64,000 nt of DNA from Scatophagus argus (GCF_020382885.2 NC_058506.1:9588318-9652317), one strand, 5' to 3'; counted from the stretch's first letter, positions 12,395 to 61,731 are shown. The notes: generated by a model not told the origin, from the sequence alone. Translations and numbers: made by a program.

Positions 12395-13145
12395 GTAACA
12401 TGATTTCAAATTTCTCGATGTTGAATCATACATGTTAAGTTGCATGTAATTTCACTTCATGTTTCCTATTTTCATATGGCCCACCTAGTGCAGGGCAAAC
12501 CATATAATTAATTACAGTGTGCCAGGAGTACATACATGGAGATTTCCAGTACTTCTGTAGTTAACCAAATTTAATGAGACAATTAACTAATTAAACCACC
12601 TGACTACTCTCATGTAAATAGAGAAATGTCTTAAAGGAGACACCTATTGTGTGCTCTCATTTAAATGGGGACTCTAGGAGCTCATTAGGGCATGTGAGAT
12701 TATTTAAAGAAAGCTGGTAATTAACAACTTGTTTCCCAAAAACACTAATTATGGAAGCAAGAGCTGGTTTGTATCTGAATGTCCTCAGTTAAGCCAATTT
12801 GTCAGCAACAAACCAGTTTATCAGACAAACACACCCACAGATGCATCATATATTTATTTATTAGATGTACATGGTAGTTTTACAATATCATTATAAGGAT
12901 ATAATTTATGAGTTTTGTTAAAATGTTAATAGAAGGTTTTCTTTGACATATTCAGGTGATATACAAACATACCATATTACTATTTGCCTGAATGAAAAGC
13001 CCTTGGAACAATATATAGAGCGATGTTGACATCTGTTTTGTAAAAATCTGGCAAAACATTACATAAAGTATTTGGCACCAAGTAATGTTTCATTGAATAA
13101 GTAACATATTTTAAAATATTTTAGAATATTTGCAGCTAAATTGTG

Positions 13146-13151
13146 TTTATT
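13146..13151 (-). terminator. Candidate poly(A) signal of phldb1
   Basis: TTTATT on the plus strand is AATAAA on the minus strand, about 500 bases beyond the phldb1 stop codon. Two more overlapping signals occur at 12853-12862. Either would give a 3' UTR of 0.5-0.8 kb. Confidence 0.4.
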
Positions 13152-13642
13152 TCTTAGCGAAATGTTATGAGATTATTTTGTCATCCAAGAAGTACAAATG
13201 TATCAAAAAAGGGGGAAAAAAGCAGAGGCATTGGTTAGAGTGATAACACTGCATGCATAGATCGACTTCACTGGTGGGAACAGTTTGAGCTTATATGAAG
13301 TAAGTGTTCGTCCTGAAACCTCAGAAATGATGTTATCGCTGTTATCGTTTAGGTGACAGAAGGTGATTAGTTGAGAACTCCCCATAGGTCCGTTGGCAGG
13401 TTGCTCAAAGTGTTTTCCTTCTGGCAGCACCTTACAGGTAAATACAAATGCACCTTTGTCATGACTAAACCCTCATTTGCTCAAAGGCATCGGGCGTTTT
13501 ACAAGAGCCTCAGATTATTTATCTCTTCAAATGTCCATCCGTTACAGACACCATCAGGCTGTGTGTTTTCCACTCCAGCTCTGCCTCCGTCCGGGAGCAG
13601 GAGTCTGGATGTCATCCTCCAAATCTGTCACCCAGTGGTCCC

Positions 13643-35380
<21,738 letters not shown>

Positions 35381-38300
35381 GTCGGCTGTACTGTCAGAAT
35401 TATCTGACACATGAAGATCCTGAAGCAAACACACACACAGAGAGAGAGAGAGAGAGAGGGAAGGAGGGAGCAGCAGGGCATGAATGGGACTCTGGGAATA
35501 CTGCTACTACAGTTGTACTACAATGTGAACAGTGCTTTCCTTAGAAACCTTCTGGCCCACTTCTAAGCCCATGTGACCAAACTATTATAGTGGGTAATTG
35601 TCTGTTCAGAACTAGTGACACAAAGCAATCCATCAAGAAAGCTGCCATTGAGTTATGCCAGTGTAAGGAAGATGACTGATTTTACACATTTGACAACAAG
35701 CATTTGTTATCAGAAATGTACTTCTGAGATGGAGCATAAGGTGTGAATGAGCTCTGCAGGTGGTGTGCAAATTAGAGGTTAGATCAAGATTCCTTCATGA
35801 CTCACTGTGACTCACACACAGGTCTTACAAACACAAACACAAACAAACTCAATGTTTGCAGACAGATGCTGCAGATTAGATCCAGCTGTGTGCTCATCAG
35901 CGCTCACATCAGACAAGAGGGAAACAACAGTCTGCGAGGACCAGACAGACCTCAAACAATCACACACAGACTCATAAGCAGCACAGATGACTCACCATAT
36001 TTTTCTGTTAAAAGCTGCTATGCATGTCTTTCACTAACACCCACATGAGCCTCTTGTCCTGGCAACAATTAAGTGTCAGCTTAGCATTCCATGCAAAATG
36101 GAAATAGACACAATTGCATACTATCTGTATTATTTGTCTACCACAGACCAAGCTTACATTACTGCATGTCATGTCTGACTGTTGAGGTGCACATTTCCAT
36201 TAATTCATTAATTTCGGCTCATTAAGGAACTAACCGATGTAGTGTCTCAATAAGTTTTAGTGGTTATAATTTTGAAACCATACCGGAGGGATTAACACCA
36301 ACTTTCTAAAAGATATTCCCTCATTTATTATTTTTATGTTGTTGGACAGAGCTGTCAGTCTGTCAAAAATAGTCAGTCAGTTATTTTTACCCTCAAACCA
36401 TTTCTCATTATTTATTTCTTTTTCCTTTAATTTCTCACCACTGTTTGAAGCAGGAAATGAAAGCATCAGCCCATTCATACACCAACACATGACGCTTGAG
36501 CTCTTTGTCATTCCATGCTGACATCACTGATCATTTAAAATTCTTGCAAAAATAGCCAAAAACCATCCATGACTGCTTGTGCTCCAAGTTTAGCCGCAAG
36601 TAAGACAAGAGGGCGTTCTATCAGCATCTGATGTCACTCCAGACAAAGCCGCTGGGTGAAATCGCACATATCTGACAATCACATCCAGTGTGTGAGTCTC
36701 AGAGGACCCAGTGACGTGGAGAACACACCGTCCCCTCTGTTCAGCGCTGACACTGGACCCCTCTCGCCTCCGCTGTCAGCCCACTGACTGTCAACACTGG
36801 CCCTCTTTGAGCCACGCACTCAGACACAGGACAGGAGAGTGGGCAGGGTAATGTGTCTCTGGCTGTCTGACTCACTCACACACACACATGCACACACATG
36901 GTCCTACTCCCACAAACCTCAGTGATTTAGTGTACACACCCAGGCCGGAGAACAGTTTTAAAGCTCACAAATGCAGGGCCTTCCACAGTAACCTGTCATT
37001 ATGGGGGCAGTTATGCCCTTCATAGTTGCCATGAGCTTCTGAAAATAGACACCACCAGCCACACAGTCTGGGCTTCTACTTTTAAAGAGAAATGATTTCT
37101 GCTGAGAGTGAACACTGACAAAGAAAAATGTACATTTAAAATGATGAATAAAATTGAAGTAAGTAAGTAAGTTTTTATCTCTACAGCACTGTTTAAAACA
37201 CAGAGTTACAAAGTGCCTCACATAAAGAAAACACAATAAAAACAAACACAGTCAACAGTTCCCTCACTTCATGGAGACATGCAGCTCTTACCATTTCTCT
37301 ATTCTTAGCGAGTCCAGACAACAGCTACATCCATGAGTTTGTCTGAAGTTTGTTAATCCATAGAGCAGTGTCCACATTGTTGTTTATGTCTTGCTCCTAC
37401 CTGTTTTCATTCACTCTCTGGGCTGCTCTGCTATTTCCCTCCTCCCAACCCCTTCTCCTCCCCATCTCGGTGCAGAGTTACATCCACAACTTGCAGCAGA
37501 GGGGGAAACAGCATCGGCATTTTTTTCCCATTTAGAAAATAAACTCTAGGAGGAAAGAACTTCAACTCCGGTTTTAAAAACGCTGGGTCAAAGTTCAGAT
37601 CCTCAGACAGTCTCTGAGATGCATTGGCTCCTGCAGGGTTTCCATTGATTTGGATATCAGATGGACCACACCTGTTGATCAGAGGAGGCTGCAAACTAAG
37701 CCCTGCAGTGCAGTGAGTCTCCTCAGCATTGTGTATTGGTAAAGCAGGTGTTGACAGTCTGATCCTAGGAGGAAATAAAACATGGTGTAGGAGTAGGAGG
37801 TGGAACTTCCTGCTCTGAGCTCTGTGCCACTGATGTAAACTGTAGAGTGGGTATTTCCACTCTGGAAAACTGCTGACCAACAATTTATGAGAATATGACT
37901 AAGCATGGTGGACTATAATGTATCCACTGTGCTTGATACATCAACGATGATGAGATAGAGAAACACTATGTTCCACAGGAAGAGCGCAAACACATGTGAG
38001 CCATCTTTCCAGCCGTCTCACAGGAACGATATGGCCCAGAGTCAGAGAGAGTGAAAGAGAGTGGGAGAAAGACTCTGCTATTGATCTCTCAAGGCTTTTC
38101 CCATGGTCGGGGGCCAGAGAGGAGATGGAGGAAATGAAGCAGATGATGAGTCACTAAGGAAAATGAAAACAAACAAACAGAGGCAGCTAAGTAACCAGAT
38201 GGACTCGGAGCAAAGTCTGCAGAGAGGGCTGATGCTCTGAGTCAGTCGCCCTCTCATCCGTGATGTGGAAGTTACAGCTGAGGGCACAAAAAAGTTGCAG

Positions 38301-41300
38301 AATGTCCTTTAAATAGTGATTTTGTGTGTAGATTAGTCACTCCAGCTTCTGCAAACTAAGTAACAGAATAAAATATGATGAGTGTCCAGGCCAAAATCTA
38401 GTTTACAAAAGCACATAATTCAACATATTGATGATTTTGATCTTATTGTTGTGTCACATTTTACGTTATCAACTGGAGCAAATGCACGAGTGAGGCTGAA
38501 AAATAAGGATGCTGCTTTTTACCAGTCCAGTAGCATTAGCATTAGCATTAAGGTTGTGACTTAAAAGATTATTAACACTGTGTGTAGTAATATTTCGGTG
38601 AAAAGATTCTCAGTCGCCCAGGTCATAGTATATCTAAACTCTATCCGAAAGCAACTGGACTTGCCTGAAGACGTTTTCACCTCTCATCCAAGAGGCTTCT
38701 TCAAGTATTTCAAGCAAATCGAAGTGCCCTTGGATAGCGTTTAGATATTAAGACAGAGATTTGTGAAAGAGGTTGTTAAATCTATGAGAAATTATTTTCT
38801 TTTAAATTTTGCCTCCAACTTCTAACACATTGGACTGGACAGTTGAACTGAACAAAATAAGCCAGATGGAATAAGAATGAATATTAATGTCTATTTGCCT
38901 TCTGATGTTGATTGCTAGCCAATACAATGACCTAATGCAATGTTGTTTTCCCTGTACGTGGTCTTGGTTTTAAACTTGAACTGACTGGAGAGATGCCTCA
39001 GCATTCGAACAGGTTATGATCGTTGAGGGAGGATGATAAATGTTCAGCGCTACTGGAAGACAATTTCTTCCAGGCCTTGAGTTATGTGTCTGGTGAAAGG
39101 TTCAGGTTGCTTTTGTGCCCTGTAGATACACACTGTTCCATACTGTCTAATCTGACCTGTGGAGCAGATGTCTCGACACGACCTGACAGTAGACAGGTGA
39201 AGGCAGGCAAAAGGTATAAAAATGCTTGAGCAGAAAACAGTAAGACAGATAGAAGCAGTTTACCTCCATGCAGCTGAGGACTGCGTGGGAGTCTGATGAG
39301 GAACAGCTTTCCACTTCCTTCTCGTATGTTAAGTCAGGTACTACAGTCAGCACTTCCTCTCGGGCTGTGCACAAATCCTGCTCCTTCCACTAAGTTTGAC
39401 AGGCCAAAACATCACCTTTACCCTAACCTCGACCTTCTGTTTGAGGAATTCTGCATGAGACACTCAACTCAAGACGAGACAGACCCTCGTCCTGAGGGCG
39501 GAAGAGATAAACGACTGATTCCCAGATGGGTTACACAGATTATCAACATCTACAGAGAAGACTCACATAGTTGCAGGGATAACACAGTCGTATTTTTGTA
39601 ACTAACTCATGTCTGTGGCACACATGAATCCTATTTAAATTTTCTGATTTGCTCTGCTTGGTATGACACCCACATATTGCAACAATCATCACAAAGTACA
39701 GAAAGTACCAGCTTACTTCATGTGATCAGCCAAATAAGCCACAAGCCCAAATGAACCAGACCGCCTGAAGAAGAACAACAACAGGAAGCTGCTGATATTC
39801 CCAAACCCTTATTCGGAGTCTCCCACCAAACAGATGTGCTGTTTCCTTTTGAACATCTGCCCAGTTGGCTCAGTGTCTCAAATACGCATTCACTCATGTG
39901 CATTGAGTGAATACAAATTTAAAATGCAAACTGGTTGTAATGAAGTTTTACCTGTTCGTCCCAGTCACTCAAACATTCACCACACTGGAAGCTTTTTGGC
40001 ATTTTGATGTTAAAAATATACTCACTCAGACACTTGTGCACCTCCTGCTCCTAACAGGAAAACACTTCATCAGCTGGTAATTTCAACAAAATACATAACT
40101 AACCAAATGAGTCCCAGAGGCAGCCTGATCTCACACGCCAATAAAAGTGTCCATTCACAGCCCGGGCTCTCTGTGAAACCAGATGACTTCCACCTGCTCT
40201 GACTGCTCTGCATTATTTGTTATAAATGGGCATGAAGACAATGATAAATGATGACAAAAATGATAATGAAAGCGTGTAAAATCTCACACACATAGTGCAC
40301 TGTGAGTGAGAAATCACTGGGTCAAATTAGGCTGTACACCATGAGTGTAAACTGCCACAATAGCCTCATTATCTCCCTCTATCTGGCTCTCACTTATTCT
40401 TTCTCTCAACACACACACACACACACACACACACACCATCAAGCACAAGCAAATATTTTTGTTTCTCATTACCAGAGCTGGCCAGGAACATCTTCTTGTC
40501 TGTGGAATGATTCAGTCCAAAGATTAAAAACATCTTCCAAACTCTTCACAAGAAAGGTCTCCCATTTCTCTGCGCCAGGATGGAAATATGCTGTCAGCCG
40601 GTCAGTGCTGTTGGAATAGTAAAACATTCAGTGCATCCACATACATCTTTACGCTGGGTCCACCCCTCTTTCCAGTCCTTTTTCTCTCCCCACTTATCAT
40701 GCCTTTGTATCTCACATTGCTCTGTGATTCACACAAGACAGATTTGCTCTCTAGATCTCTGGATGTTCCTACATGTACAGACAAAACCCAGTGCTTATTT
40801 AGTAACTCAAACAATCTTTCGTTTTAGTATCCATGAGCTACGTATATTTTTTTCCATTTGTTGTTTCACCAAGCTATAGTAAACAAAATATGGAAAAAGT
40901 ATGATTTCAAACTAATGAAGGATTAGACTGGGATACCCATTTTGTTTACACTTTCAGAGAAACACAAGTGACATTTCACACACATACTTTCCCTCATGGC
41001 AATGATTTCAGTGGCTTTACATCTTCAAAAAAAAAAACAACTTTATTTGTCAGTATATTTTTACATACACCAGAATTCTTCTCTGCATTTAACCCATCGC
41101 TGATTGAACACACACATGCGACATGCAGTGCATGCATGAAAATGACAATGTAAAAACACTGTGCAGCCACAGAAAAATCAAACTGTAAACTAAAAAAACT
41201 GCCTATCGCAGTGTTCACAAACATTTAAAATTTAAAGCACTTGACAGAGTGCCAGCCAGGAAATTATAGTTATCACAGCCAATGGATATTCAGGTTTTTC

Positions 41301-42864
41301 CCCTCAGAGTGGAATTTTTAGCCTGGATGTTGGTGTTGGACACGTTGTCAAGACTTGAGTAATTGGTTCAGCCTGTCCTGGGCTTGGTTCAGCCTCATGC
41401 TGCTTTTGCCACTAATAAAACAGGCGGAGCAGACAGAAATATCTGCATGCTCTCCTCCTGCAACGGAGAGGATAGGGGTGATTTTAAGTGCACATGTCTG
41501 GGATGTACAGATGTAACAGTGATGTAATCCTCAGCAGATGAACCTCTTATGGCTCCAACATGTAGAATTATGAGGTTGGATGGCTCTTAATTTTTCATCC
41601 CCAGCACGACACATTCTGTTTTTCATTCATTCAGTCTCTTTTTGATATTATTTTGAGGGTGCATTACTTTCATGTCTGTTGGAAAAATATGCTCAATGAG
41701 CTGTTATCTATCGTTACTAAATGAAAACACACACCCTACATTTTCAGACATGAAACAAATGACCCCTAGCGGCAAAGTCAGTGAAGTGCACCTTTATTAT
41801 CACAGCTGTTCTGACATGTGTTAGCACTGTGTGATTAGGTGCAACTACATACTATAATTTTACTATGAATAAACTGTATTTGTTATATGAAAAGAGCAAC
41901 TGAAAAGTGCAGTGACATAGCAGGCATTTTGAAGGAAAAAGATATTCTAGTCAAAAGGACTGGACATATTTGAGACCACTTCAGTGGTGCTGTTGCTTTT
42001 TTTTCCCCAGGATGCTTCCATGTGTCTACAGTCCAATCACTGCACTGTGGAGCTAACAAGCAAGGTATCATAAGCCATGTACAGTATATCTCTGAAGTGT
42101 GCGATGCAGAGATTTGGCTTGCTATGGTGGACAGATTCTTTCCAGCTTGGACTTTATTGGGAAAGCTGAGGTTTTGGGGTTTGCGCTGATCCTGGTTTAA
42201 ATAAGCCACATCCCTTTCAGACTGGACAGAGTGCTTTATCCTTAATCTCTCCACAATACTAGTGCACATTTTACATTATGAGAACTAACTGTCAACTTAA
42301 AGGTAGAAAATGGTTAATGTGCATGGTTAATGCCCTACCAAAAATGGCTCACATGGCCAAATGCTGCTACAGACTGATGGCCTTTGTCTCATATAACAGA
42401 AAAGCTTTTGTTTAATTTAATGATTAAATAGCACATATTGTATTAATTTAATTGATATATTTAGAATTAGAAGACATTATGCAGGATTAAGTTAATTCAC
42501 AATGGCACATCCACTGCACTGGAGCCACATATATTGGACCAGATGACATTTTGTGATGACATTCTTGTATGTATATGTAACAAGGACACACCTGCAGCTC
42601 ACAGAACCGTTGGTATGTTATACAGCCGTTAACCACACAGATGCAAAAACACTCAAAATGGGGCATGTTTTCCTGAGCACAGCTGTTTTAACGAATTTAG
42701 ACCGTTCAAAGTGTGTGGCCCTAACTATACAAGCCGGTCTGAGCCTGTACGTCACCTTACTTTCAATAGGGAGTGTCTTTTTAATTAACACTAATGCAGT
42801 CTAATACAACAACAGTGTAACAAATCCTACTTACATGGGGGCTCGATTCAGTTATTGTGATCAT
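35381..42864 (-). CDS. Candidate upstream coding exons extending the PHLDB1 N-terminus
   Basis: Four segments splice in phase into the first phldb1 exon. The frame above the assumed ATG stays open for 13 codons to a CAG acceptor (35419). Upstream lie exons 39389-39264 (42 codons: acidic, Ser-rich, ...EKEVESCSSSDSHAV...) and 40050-39952 (33 codons, contains MPKSFQCGECLSDWDE). A 10-codon start exon 42864-42835 begins ATGATCACA with A at -3 and ends CAT before GTAAGTAGG. Every border is GT-AG and phase 0. Together they add 98 residues. I do not recognise the peptides, and human PHLDB1 as I remember it lacks them. They might be a fish-specific isoform, an alternative promoter, or chance. Confidence 0.35.
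35429..35458. repeat. (CA)n(GA)n compound microsatellite
   Basis: CA and then GA units directly next to the acceptor (35420-35422) of the first phldb1 exon. On the minus strand this becomes part of a pyrimidine-rich tract just upstream of the splice acceptor. Confidence 0.93.
38531..38550. repeat. Short (TAGCAT)n tandem repeat
   Basis: Three complete TAGCAT units and a partial fourth. Confidence 0.8.
38585..38750. repeat. Fragment of a dispersed fish repeat, family not assigned
   Basis: Phrases such as GAAGACGTTTTCACCTCTCA and AGAGGCTTCTTCAAG are ones I recognise from repeats scattered through many teleost genomes. The segment also folds: CCTCT pairs with AGAGG, flanked by TGAAGA and TCTTCA. 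No boundaries or coding sequence are visible. Confidence 0.45.
40409..40436. repeat. (CA)n microsatellite
   Basis: About 14 CA units upstream (on the minus strand) of the candidate phldb1 exon 40050-39952. Confidence 0.95.
41036..41130. repeat. Fragment of a dispersed fish repeat
   Basis: CAACTTTATTTGTCAG followed by TTCTCTGCATTTAACCCATC matches a repeat tail I have seen in many teleost sequences. No boundaries or target duplication were found. Confidence 0.4.
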
Positions 42865-43506
42865 TTTAGGAAGGTGCTGAGTCAGCCTTTGTGATCATTT
42901 TGCAGGCTGTAGTTTGTAGGGTTCCTCTAATTAATTCAAGATGTCACAAACTCCCTAAGACTAGAGGTACCTCTAGCATTTCTAAAATAACATTGAATAT
43001 TGTGACCATCTTGAAACCTTTGTGAGACTACTAAAATAGTTTAAACAATGTGTTCTTAAACTGGGAGCAGTTTGGAGGGACTACAAAGTCCTTCAACTAA
43101 AACCCCCATAATGCGTTTATGCAGAATATGTCAAATGCCACGTACTGGAGTATATGGTTAGCGTTTAATTTGAATGAAATAACAATGTGCCGTGCATTGA
43201 CATGTCGAGGTTAATTACTCGGCCAATCATACTGGGGATTTCCTCACTAGCCCTAAAACAGCATGCTGAATGGTAGCACCAGTGTGGCAACCCCATTATA
43301 TTACGAAGCAACCACATTTTAAAAGGGGAAGCGCAGCCTGTGGAGGTCCAGGAATGCCGTAAGGTTAGCCAAAATGCATTAACTCATCAGCTAACGGATT
43401 ATGCTGATGACTAGCAAACTTTCTCCGCAAAATTAGCAAGTAGCCTCAGCTGGCCTAGCATTAACTGAACAACAAATAGTGATGACCACGTTAGCAAAAA
43501 CAAGCG
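42865..43506. other. Spacer between the phldb1 5' region and h2ax
   Basis: About 640 bases with no recognisable gene. It may contain the phldb1 promoter if the candidate first exon at 42864 is real. Confidence 0.4.
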
Positions 43507-43512
43507 TTTATT
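43507..43512 (-). terminator. h2ax poly(A) signal
   Basis: TTTATT on the plus strand is AATAAA on the minus strand, 74 bases beyond the histone stem-loop. It allows a polyadenylated form of the transcript in addition to the stem-loop form. Confidence 0.6.
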
Positions 43513-43585
43513 AAATTAACAATGCGAAAAGTCAAACATGATGATAGCAACAAACAAAGGACGTTGCTCTTTCAATGAGATGGGT

Positions 43586-43601
43586 GGCCCTTAAAAGGGC
43601 C
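43586..43601 (-). terminator. Histone mRNA 3' stem-loop of h2ax
   Basis: On the minus strand GGCCCTTTTAAGGGCC is followed by ACCCA: a 6-bp stem with a 4-base loop, the standard site bound by SLBP. A purine-rich GAAAGAG (minus, near 43567-43573) lies about 12 bases downstream. It fits a histone downstream element that pairs with U7 snRNA. Cleavage is expected just after ACCCA. Confidence 0.93.
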
Positions 43602-43628
43602 TTTGTGGTAAAGTTATTAGCCAACAAG

Positions 43629-44057
43629 CTAATACTCCTGAGACTGAGAGGAGGCCTTCTTTCCCGCCTTGCCGGAACTCGGTGCAGTTTGGCCGGTTTT
43701 CTTGGGCAGCAGGACGGCCTGGATGTTGGGCAACACACCACCCTGGGCGATGGTCACACCTCCGAGCAGTTTGTTCAGCTCCTCGTCGTTGCGCACAGCC
43801 AGCTGGAGGTGACGAGGAATGATACGGGTCTTCTTGTTGTCCCTGGCGGCGTTACCAGCCAACTCCAAGATCTCAGCAGTCAGGTACTCCAGGACGGCAG
43901 CCAGGTACACGGGGGCTCCAGCACCAACTCTCTCAGCGTAATTACCTTTGCGGAGGAGACGGTGAACACGGCCAACAGGGAACTGCAGACCGGCGCGGGA
44001 GCTGCGGGTCTTGGCCTTTGCGCGGGCCTTTCCTCCGGTTTTGCCTCTTCCAGACAT
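43629..44057 (-). CDS. h2ax: Histone H2A.X
   Basis: Intronless 142-residue frame with a complete histone fold ([41 protein letters not shown]). Its tail ends in SQEY, the ATM/ATR/DNA-PK site that distinguishes H2A.X. Ser139 and Tyr142 fall at the same numbers as in human. The N-terminus ([16 protein letters not shown]) has the H2A.X-type KTGG. H2A.X is a core nucleosome histone in the nucleus, and its phosphorylated form marks double-strand breaks. The gene stands alone, not in a histone cluster, on the same strand as its neighbours phldb1 and c2cd2l. Its 3' end carries both a stem-loop and AATAAA, and its 5' flank carries CCAAT and E2F-type sites. The long plus-strand frame over it is an antisense shadow. 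Confidence 0.98.
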   Translation of the reverse strand: MSGRGKTGGKARAKAKTRSSRAGLQFPVGRVHRLLRKGNYAERVGAGAPVYLAAVLEYLTAEILELAGNAARDNKKTRIIPRHLQLAVRNDEELNKLLGGVTIAQGGVLPNIQAVLLPKKTGQTAPSSGKAGKKASSQSQEY

Positions 44058-44137
44058 TGTTGGTTGTTGAATTTATCTTTCGATGCAAATAACGTAATCG
44101 TCGGTTTGCAAGCAATGATGAAAAACACTTACACGAC

Positions 44138-44415
44138 CTGGATATAAACCCTCCGTTTTGTCCCGCCCTAAGATGTGACTGGCTGTTGCAAATAAAATAG
44201 CCGAATACGATTAGCTTTGAGAAGCCAAAGGGGACAGGAAGTCAGTGGCTATTGGTGTAAACTGTTCTGGATCAAACCAATCAGGATGGGTTCTACAGAC
44301 GAGACAAAGGTGATTGGCTGTAGCATTCTCTGTTCGACGTGAGTGGGTCTTATGTGAAGAGGCGGACAGATAGGACCAATCGAGTGTCTTCCCTCTTGCT
44401 TCAAGTTTTTGGCGC
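44138..44415 (-). promoter_or_regulatory. h2ax promoter: TATA-like, four CCAAT boxes, E2F site
   Basis: Upstream of the start codon there is a TATA-like TTTATATC (44141-44149). CCAAT pentamers in either orientation lie at 44251-44255, 44277-44281, 44313-44317 and 44376-44380, and TTTGGCGC at 44408-44415 fits the E2F consensus. The 5' leader also carries an octamer ATGCAAAT on the plus strand (44083-44090). NF-Y plus E2F sites are usual for S-phase-linked histone expression. Confidence 0.6.
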
Positions 44416-44678
44416 GTTTGGGTGTCCAAATGAAATGCGGAATTTCTTCACGTTGGTTGTTCTCATCAGAAAGGTCTGCATGAATAATGAAACCCAAAAG
44501 AGCGATACAAAGAGACTCACTCGCCTTTTAGACAATTACAAAGGAGGGCTCACATTAACCTGAGTAGTTCTACATAGGCGCAGGGTGATTGAAAAATGTC
44601 ACCTATTAAAACATAAATAAAATGGTCAAAATTATTTCAGAATCAGGTACAGACTTGAAAGTGATGCTTCAAAAATAA

Positions 44679-46268
44679 TTTATTTGCAATAAATTAAACA
44701 TTTCAAATATACCAACAGAAATCATATATATTAAACTTTGCAGCCATTGAGCTGTTTCACATTCCAGCCATTTATAATGTGCCTTTAGACAATGAAGTGA
44801 CTTTGATCATTTTTCCAGTATTTTGACTTGGTTTGGATTAAAGCACATGGTATGTCTACACGAGTCATTTTGATAGAAGTGGCTCCACCTCTGTGATCCC
44901 TTTAAATAGCTCTTCTTTTATTCATAAAGATAAACCTGAAATGTAATCAAAATCATTTAATTTGGTTGTTCTGAAATCCCATAATTAATGCAGTCAGTTA
45001 CAAGATATTTCATTTTCTCTGACAAAACATAAAATGACCAAAAACTGTATGTACATTTTTACATACTGGCGCTGCTTACTTTTGTAGGACGCAGCAGGTT
45101 TCCTCATATCTGTAGTTGCTACTAGAAATTTCGCTTCTAGTCCCCCTGAGTGTGTCAACTTTATTCACGTCGTCTTAATCTTCGACAATCTGGTTGCTTG
45201 CGATGCCTCAGCAGAGGATCACTTAACATGATTGTGAACTGATCACACTGTAGTATTTCCTGCAAATGATTTTACCTGCAACCTGTGCAAGGCATTTTAC
45301 ATGATATATAGTTATTGCAATAATGAACAGGAGCATCGGCTGAAGTCTCAATAATGTGTTTTAGATGTATGTTTGACTTAAATAGAGTACACAGGAGGCA
45401 AGAAGCGAGCAGGAAATTAGGTTTCTTACAGAAAAATATCAGAGTTTAAAAAGTTTAAAGTCACTGCCTGACTTGAAGAAGTCGGAAAGAGATCCAGACT
45501 GGATGAAGTTCCAAAAGTAAACTAAAAATGCACTGGGATATTCCACAGAAAGTACCTTTACAAAAAAGTACAATAAATATATTATCTGTCCTGCATCTTA
45601 TTTAAGATACAACATTGAACAACATACATACAGCTAGATTAAGACGGATTTTTGTTAACTTACTTAAACTATGTGTTTAAATTTATGTTTGCATGAAAAA
45701 CACACGGCAATGTCTCTATTTTACAGTGTAATGCCACTATGATGAGTTGTTTTTGGGGGGGTAAAATAAATAGCACTTATTTCATAAGAACCACATAATA
45801 ATAAATTATCTTTATACAACCAAGGAATTAAAAAAAAGAATAAATCTAAAGTACAACCAATAGCATCATTCTGGCATTTACATCATTAAATAGTATAACA
45901 GTATTACCACCACTGGGAAAAATCAAACACTCCCACTGTAGTTTGTGTTTAAACAGGGCACGAGATGTTTCATTCACTTTGTTCAACCACCTTCTCACTG
46001 AGCAGCAGAATTCTCCTCAAAAGAAACAGATTTCATCATCACATTTTAATTTCAGTGATGTGATTAAACATGACTTCTGTCCTGAAGGTGCAAAACTTTC
46101 TCTCCAGAGGAAAAAGCCCTGCCAGAGGTATCCTCCTTTCAAAATGTACAGGTGACAACCCACCTGGGGTGGTCAGCCTGTCAAAGACTGGTTTAGTTGT
46201 TCTTCTGACAGTAGTAATGGAGGCATTCTGTTAAAGACAGGATGGCCCATGTCCTACTCTTGTGATAA
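44679..46268 (-). other. Probable c2cd2l 3' UTR
   Basis: There is no long frame on the c2cd2l strand after its stop codon. Minus-strand AATAAA signals occur at 45160-45165, 44917-44922 and 44679-44684, and the last is taken as the most distal likely end. The region is AT-rich. The end point is an inference. Confidence 0.4.

Positions 46269-61731
<15,463 letters not shown>

Larger units (their letters stand above)
5687..13145. other. atf5 5' flank and long spacer before the phldb1 3' end
   Basis: No confident coding exon was found on either strand over about 7.5 kb. The left part (to about 7000) should hold the atf5 leader intron and a promoter: 6800-7000 is more CG-rich and contains a TGCGTCA half-CRE-like site near 6950, and an E-box CACGTG lies near 6122. 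Three CCAAT boxes cluster at 7786-7854. The rest is AT-rich spacer with microsatellites at 8591 and 11423. Conserved non-coding elements could be present but cannot be recognised without an alignment. Confidence 0.5.

Noticed and set aside
37431-37883. 150-residue minus-strand frame with a good acceptor (TTTCCTCCTAG), considered as a large phldb1 5' exon
   Set aside because: The acceptor needs a two-base overhang, but the flanking candidate exons are all phase 0, and reading it in phase 0 hits a stop. No plausible donor was found.
38640-38705. Possible hammerhead-like ribozyme in the dispersed repeat
   Set aside because: The reverse strand contains GGATGAGAGG and GAAAAC, but the required CUGANGA and GAAA core with a proper middle stem is not present.
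41883-42269. 128-residue minus-strand frame starting with ATG
   Set aside because: It does not end at a convincing donor and I recognise no domain. The length is possible by chance, so it was left out.
43575-44147. 190-residue plus-strand frame
   Set aside because: It lies antisense to the h2ax coding sequence. GC-rich histone codons leave the opposite strand open.
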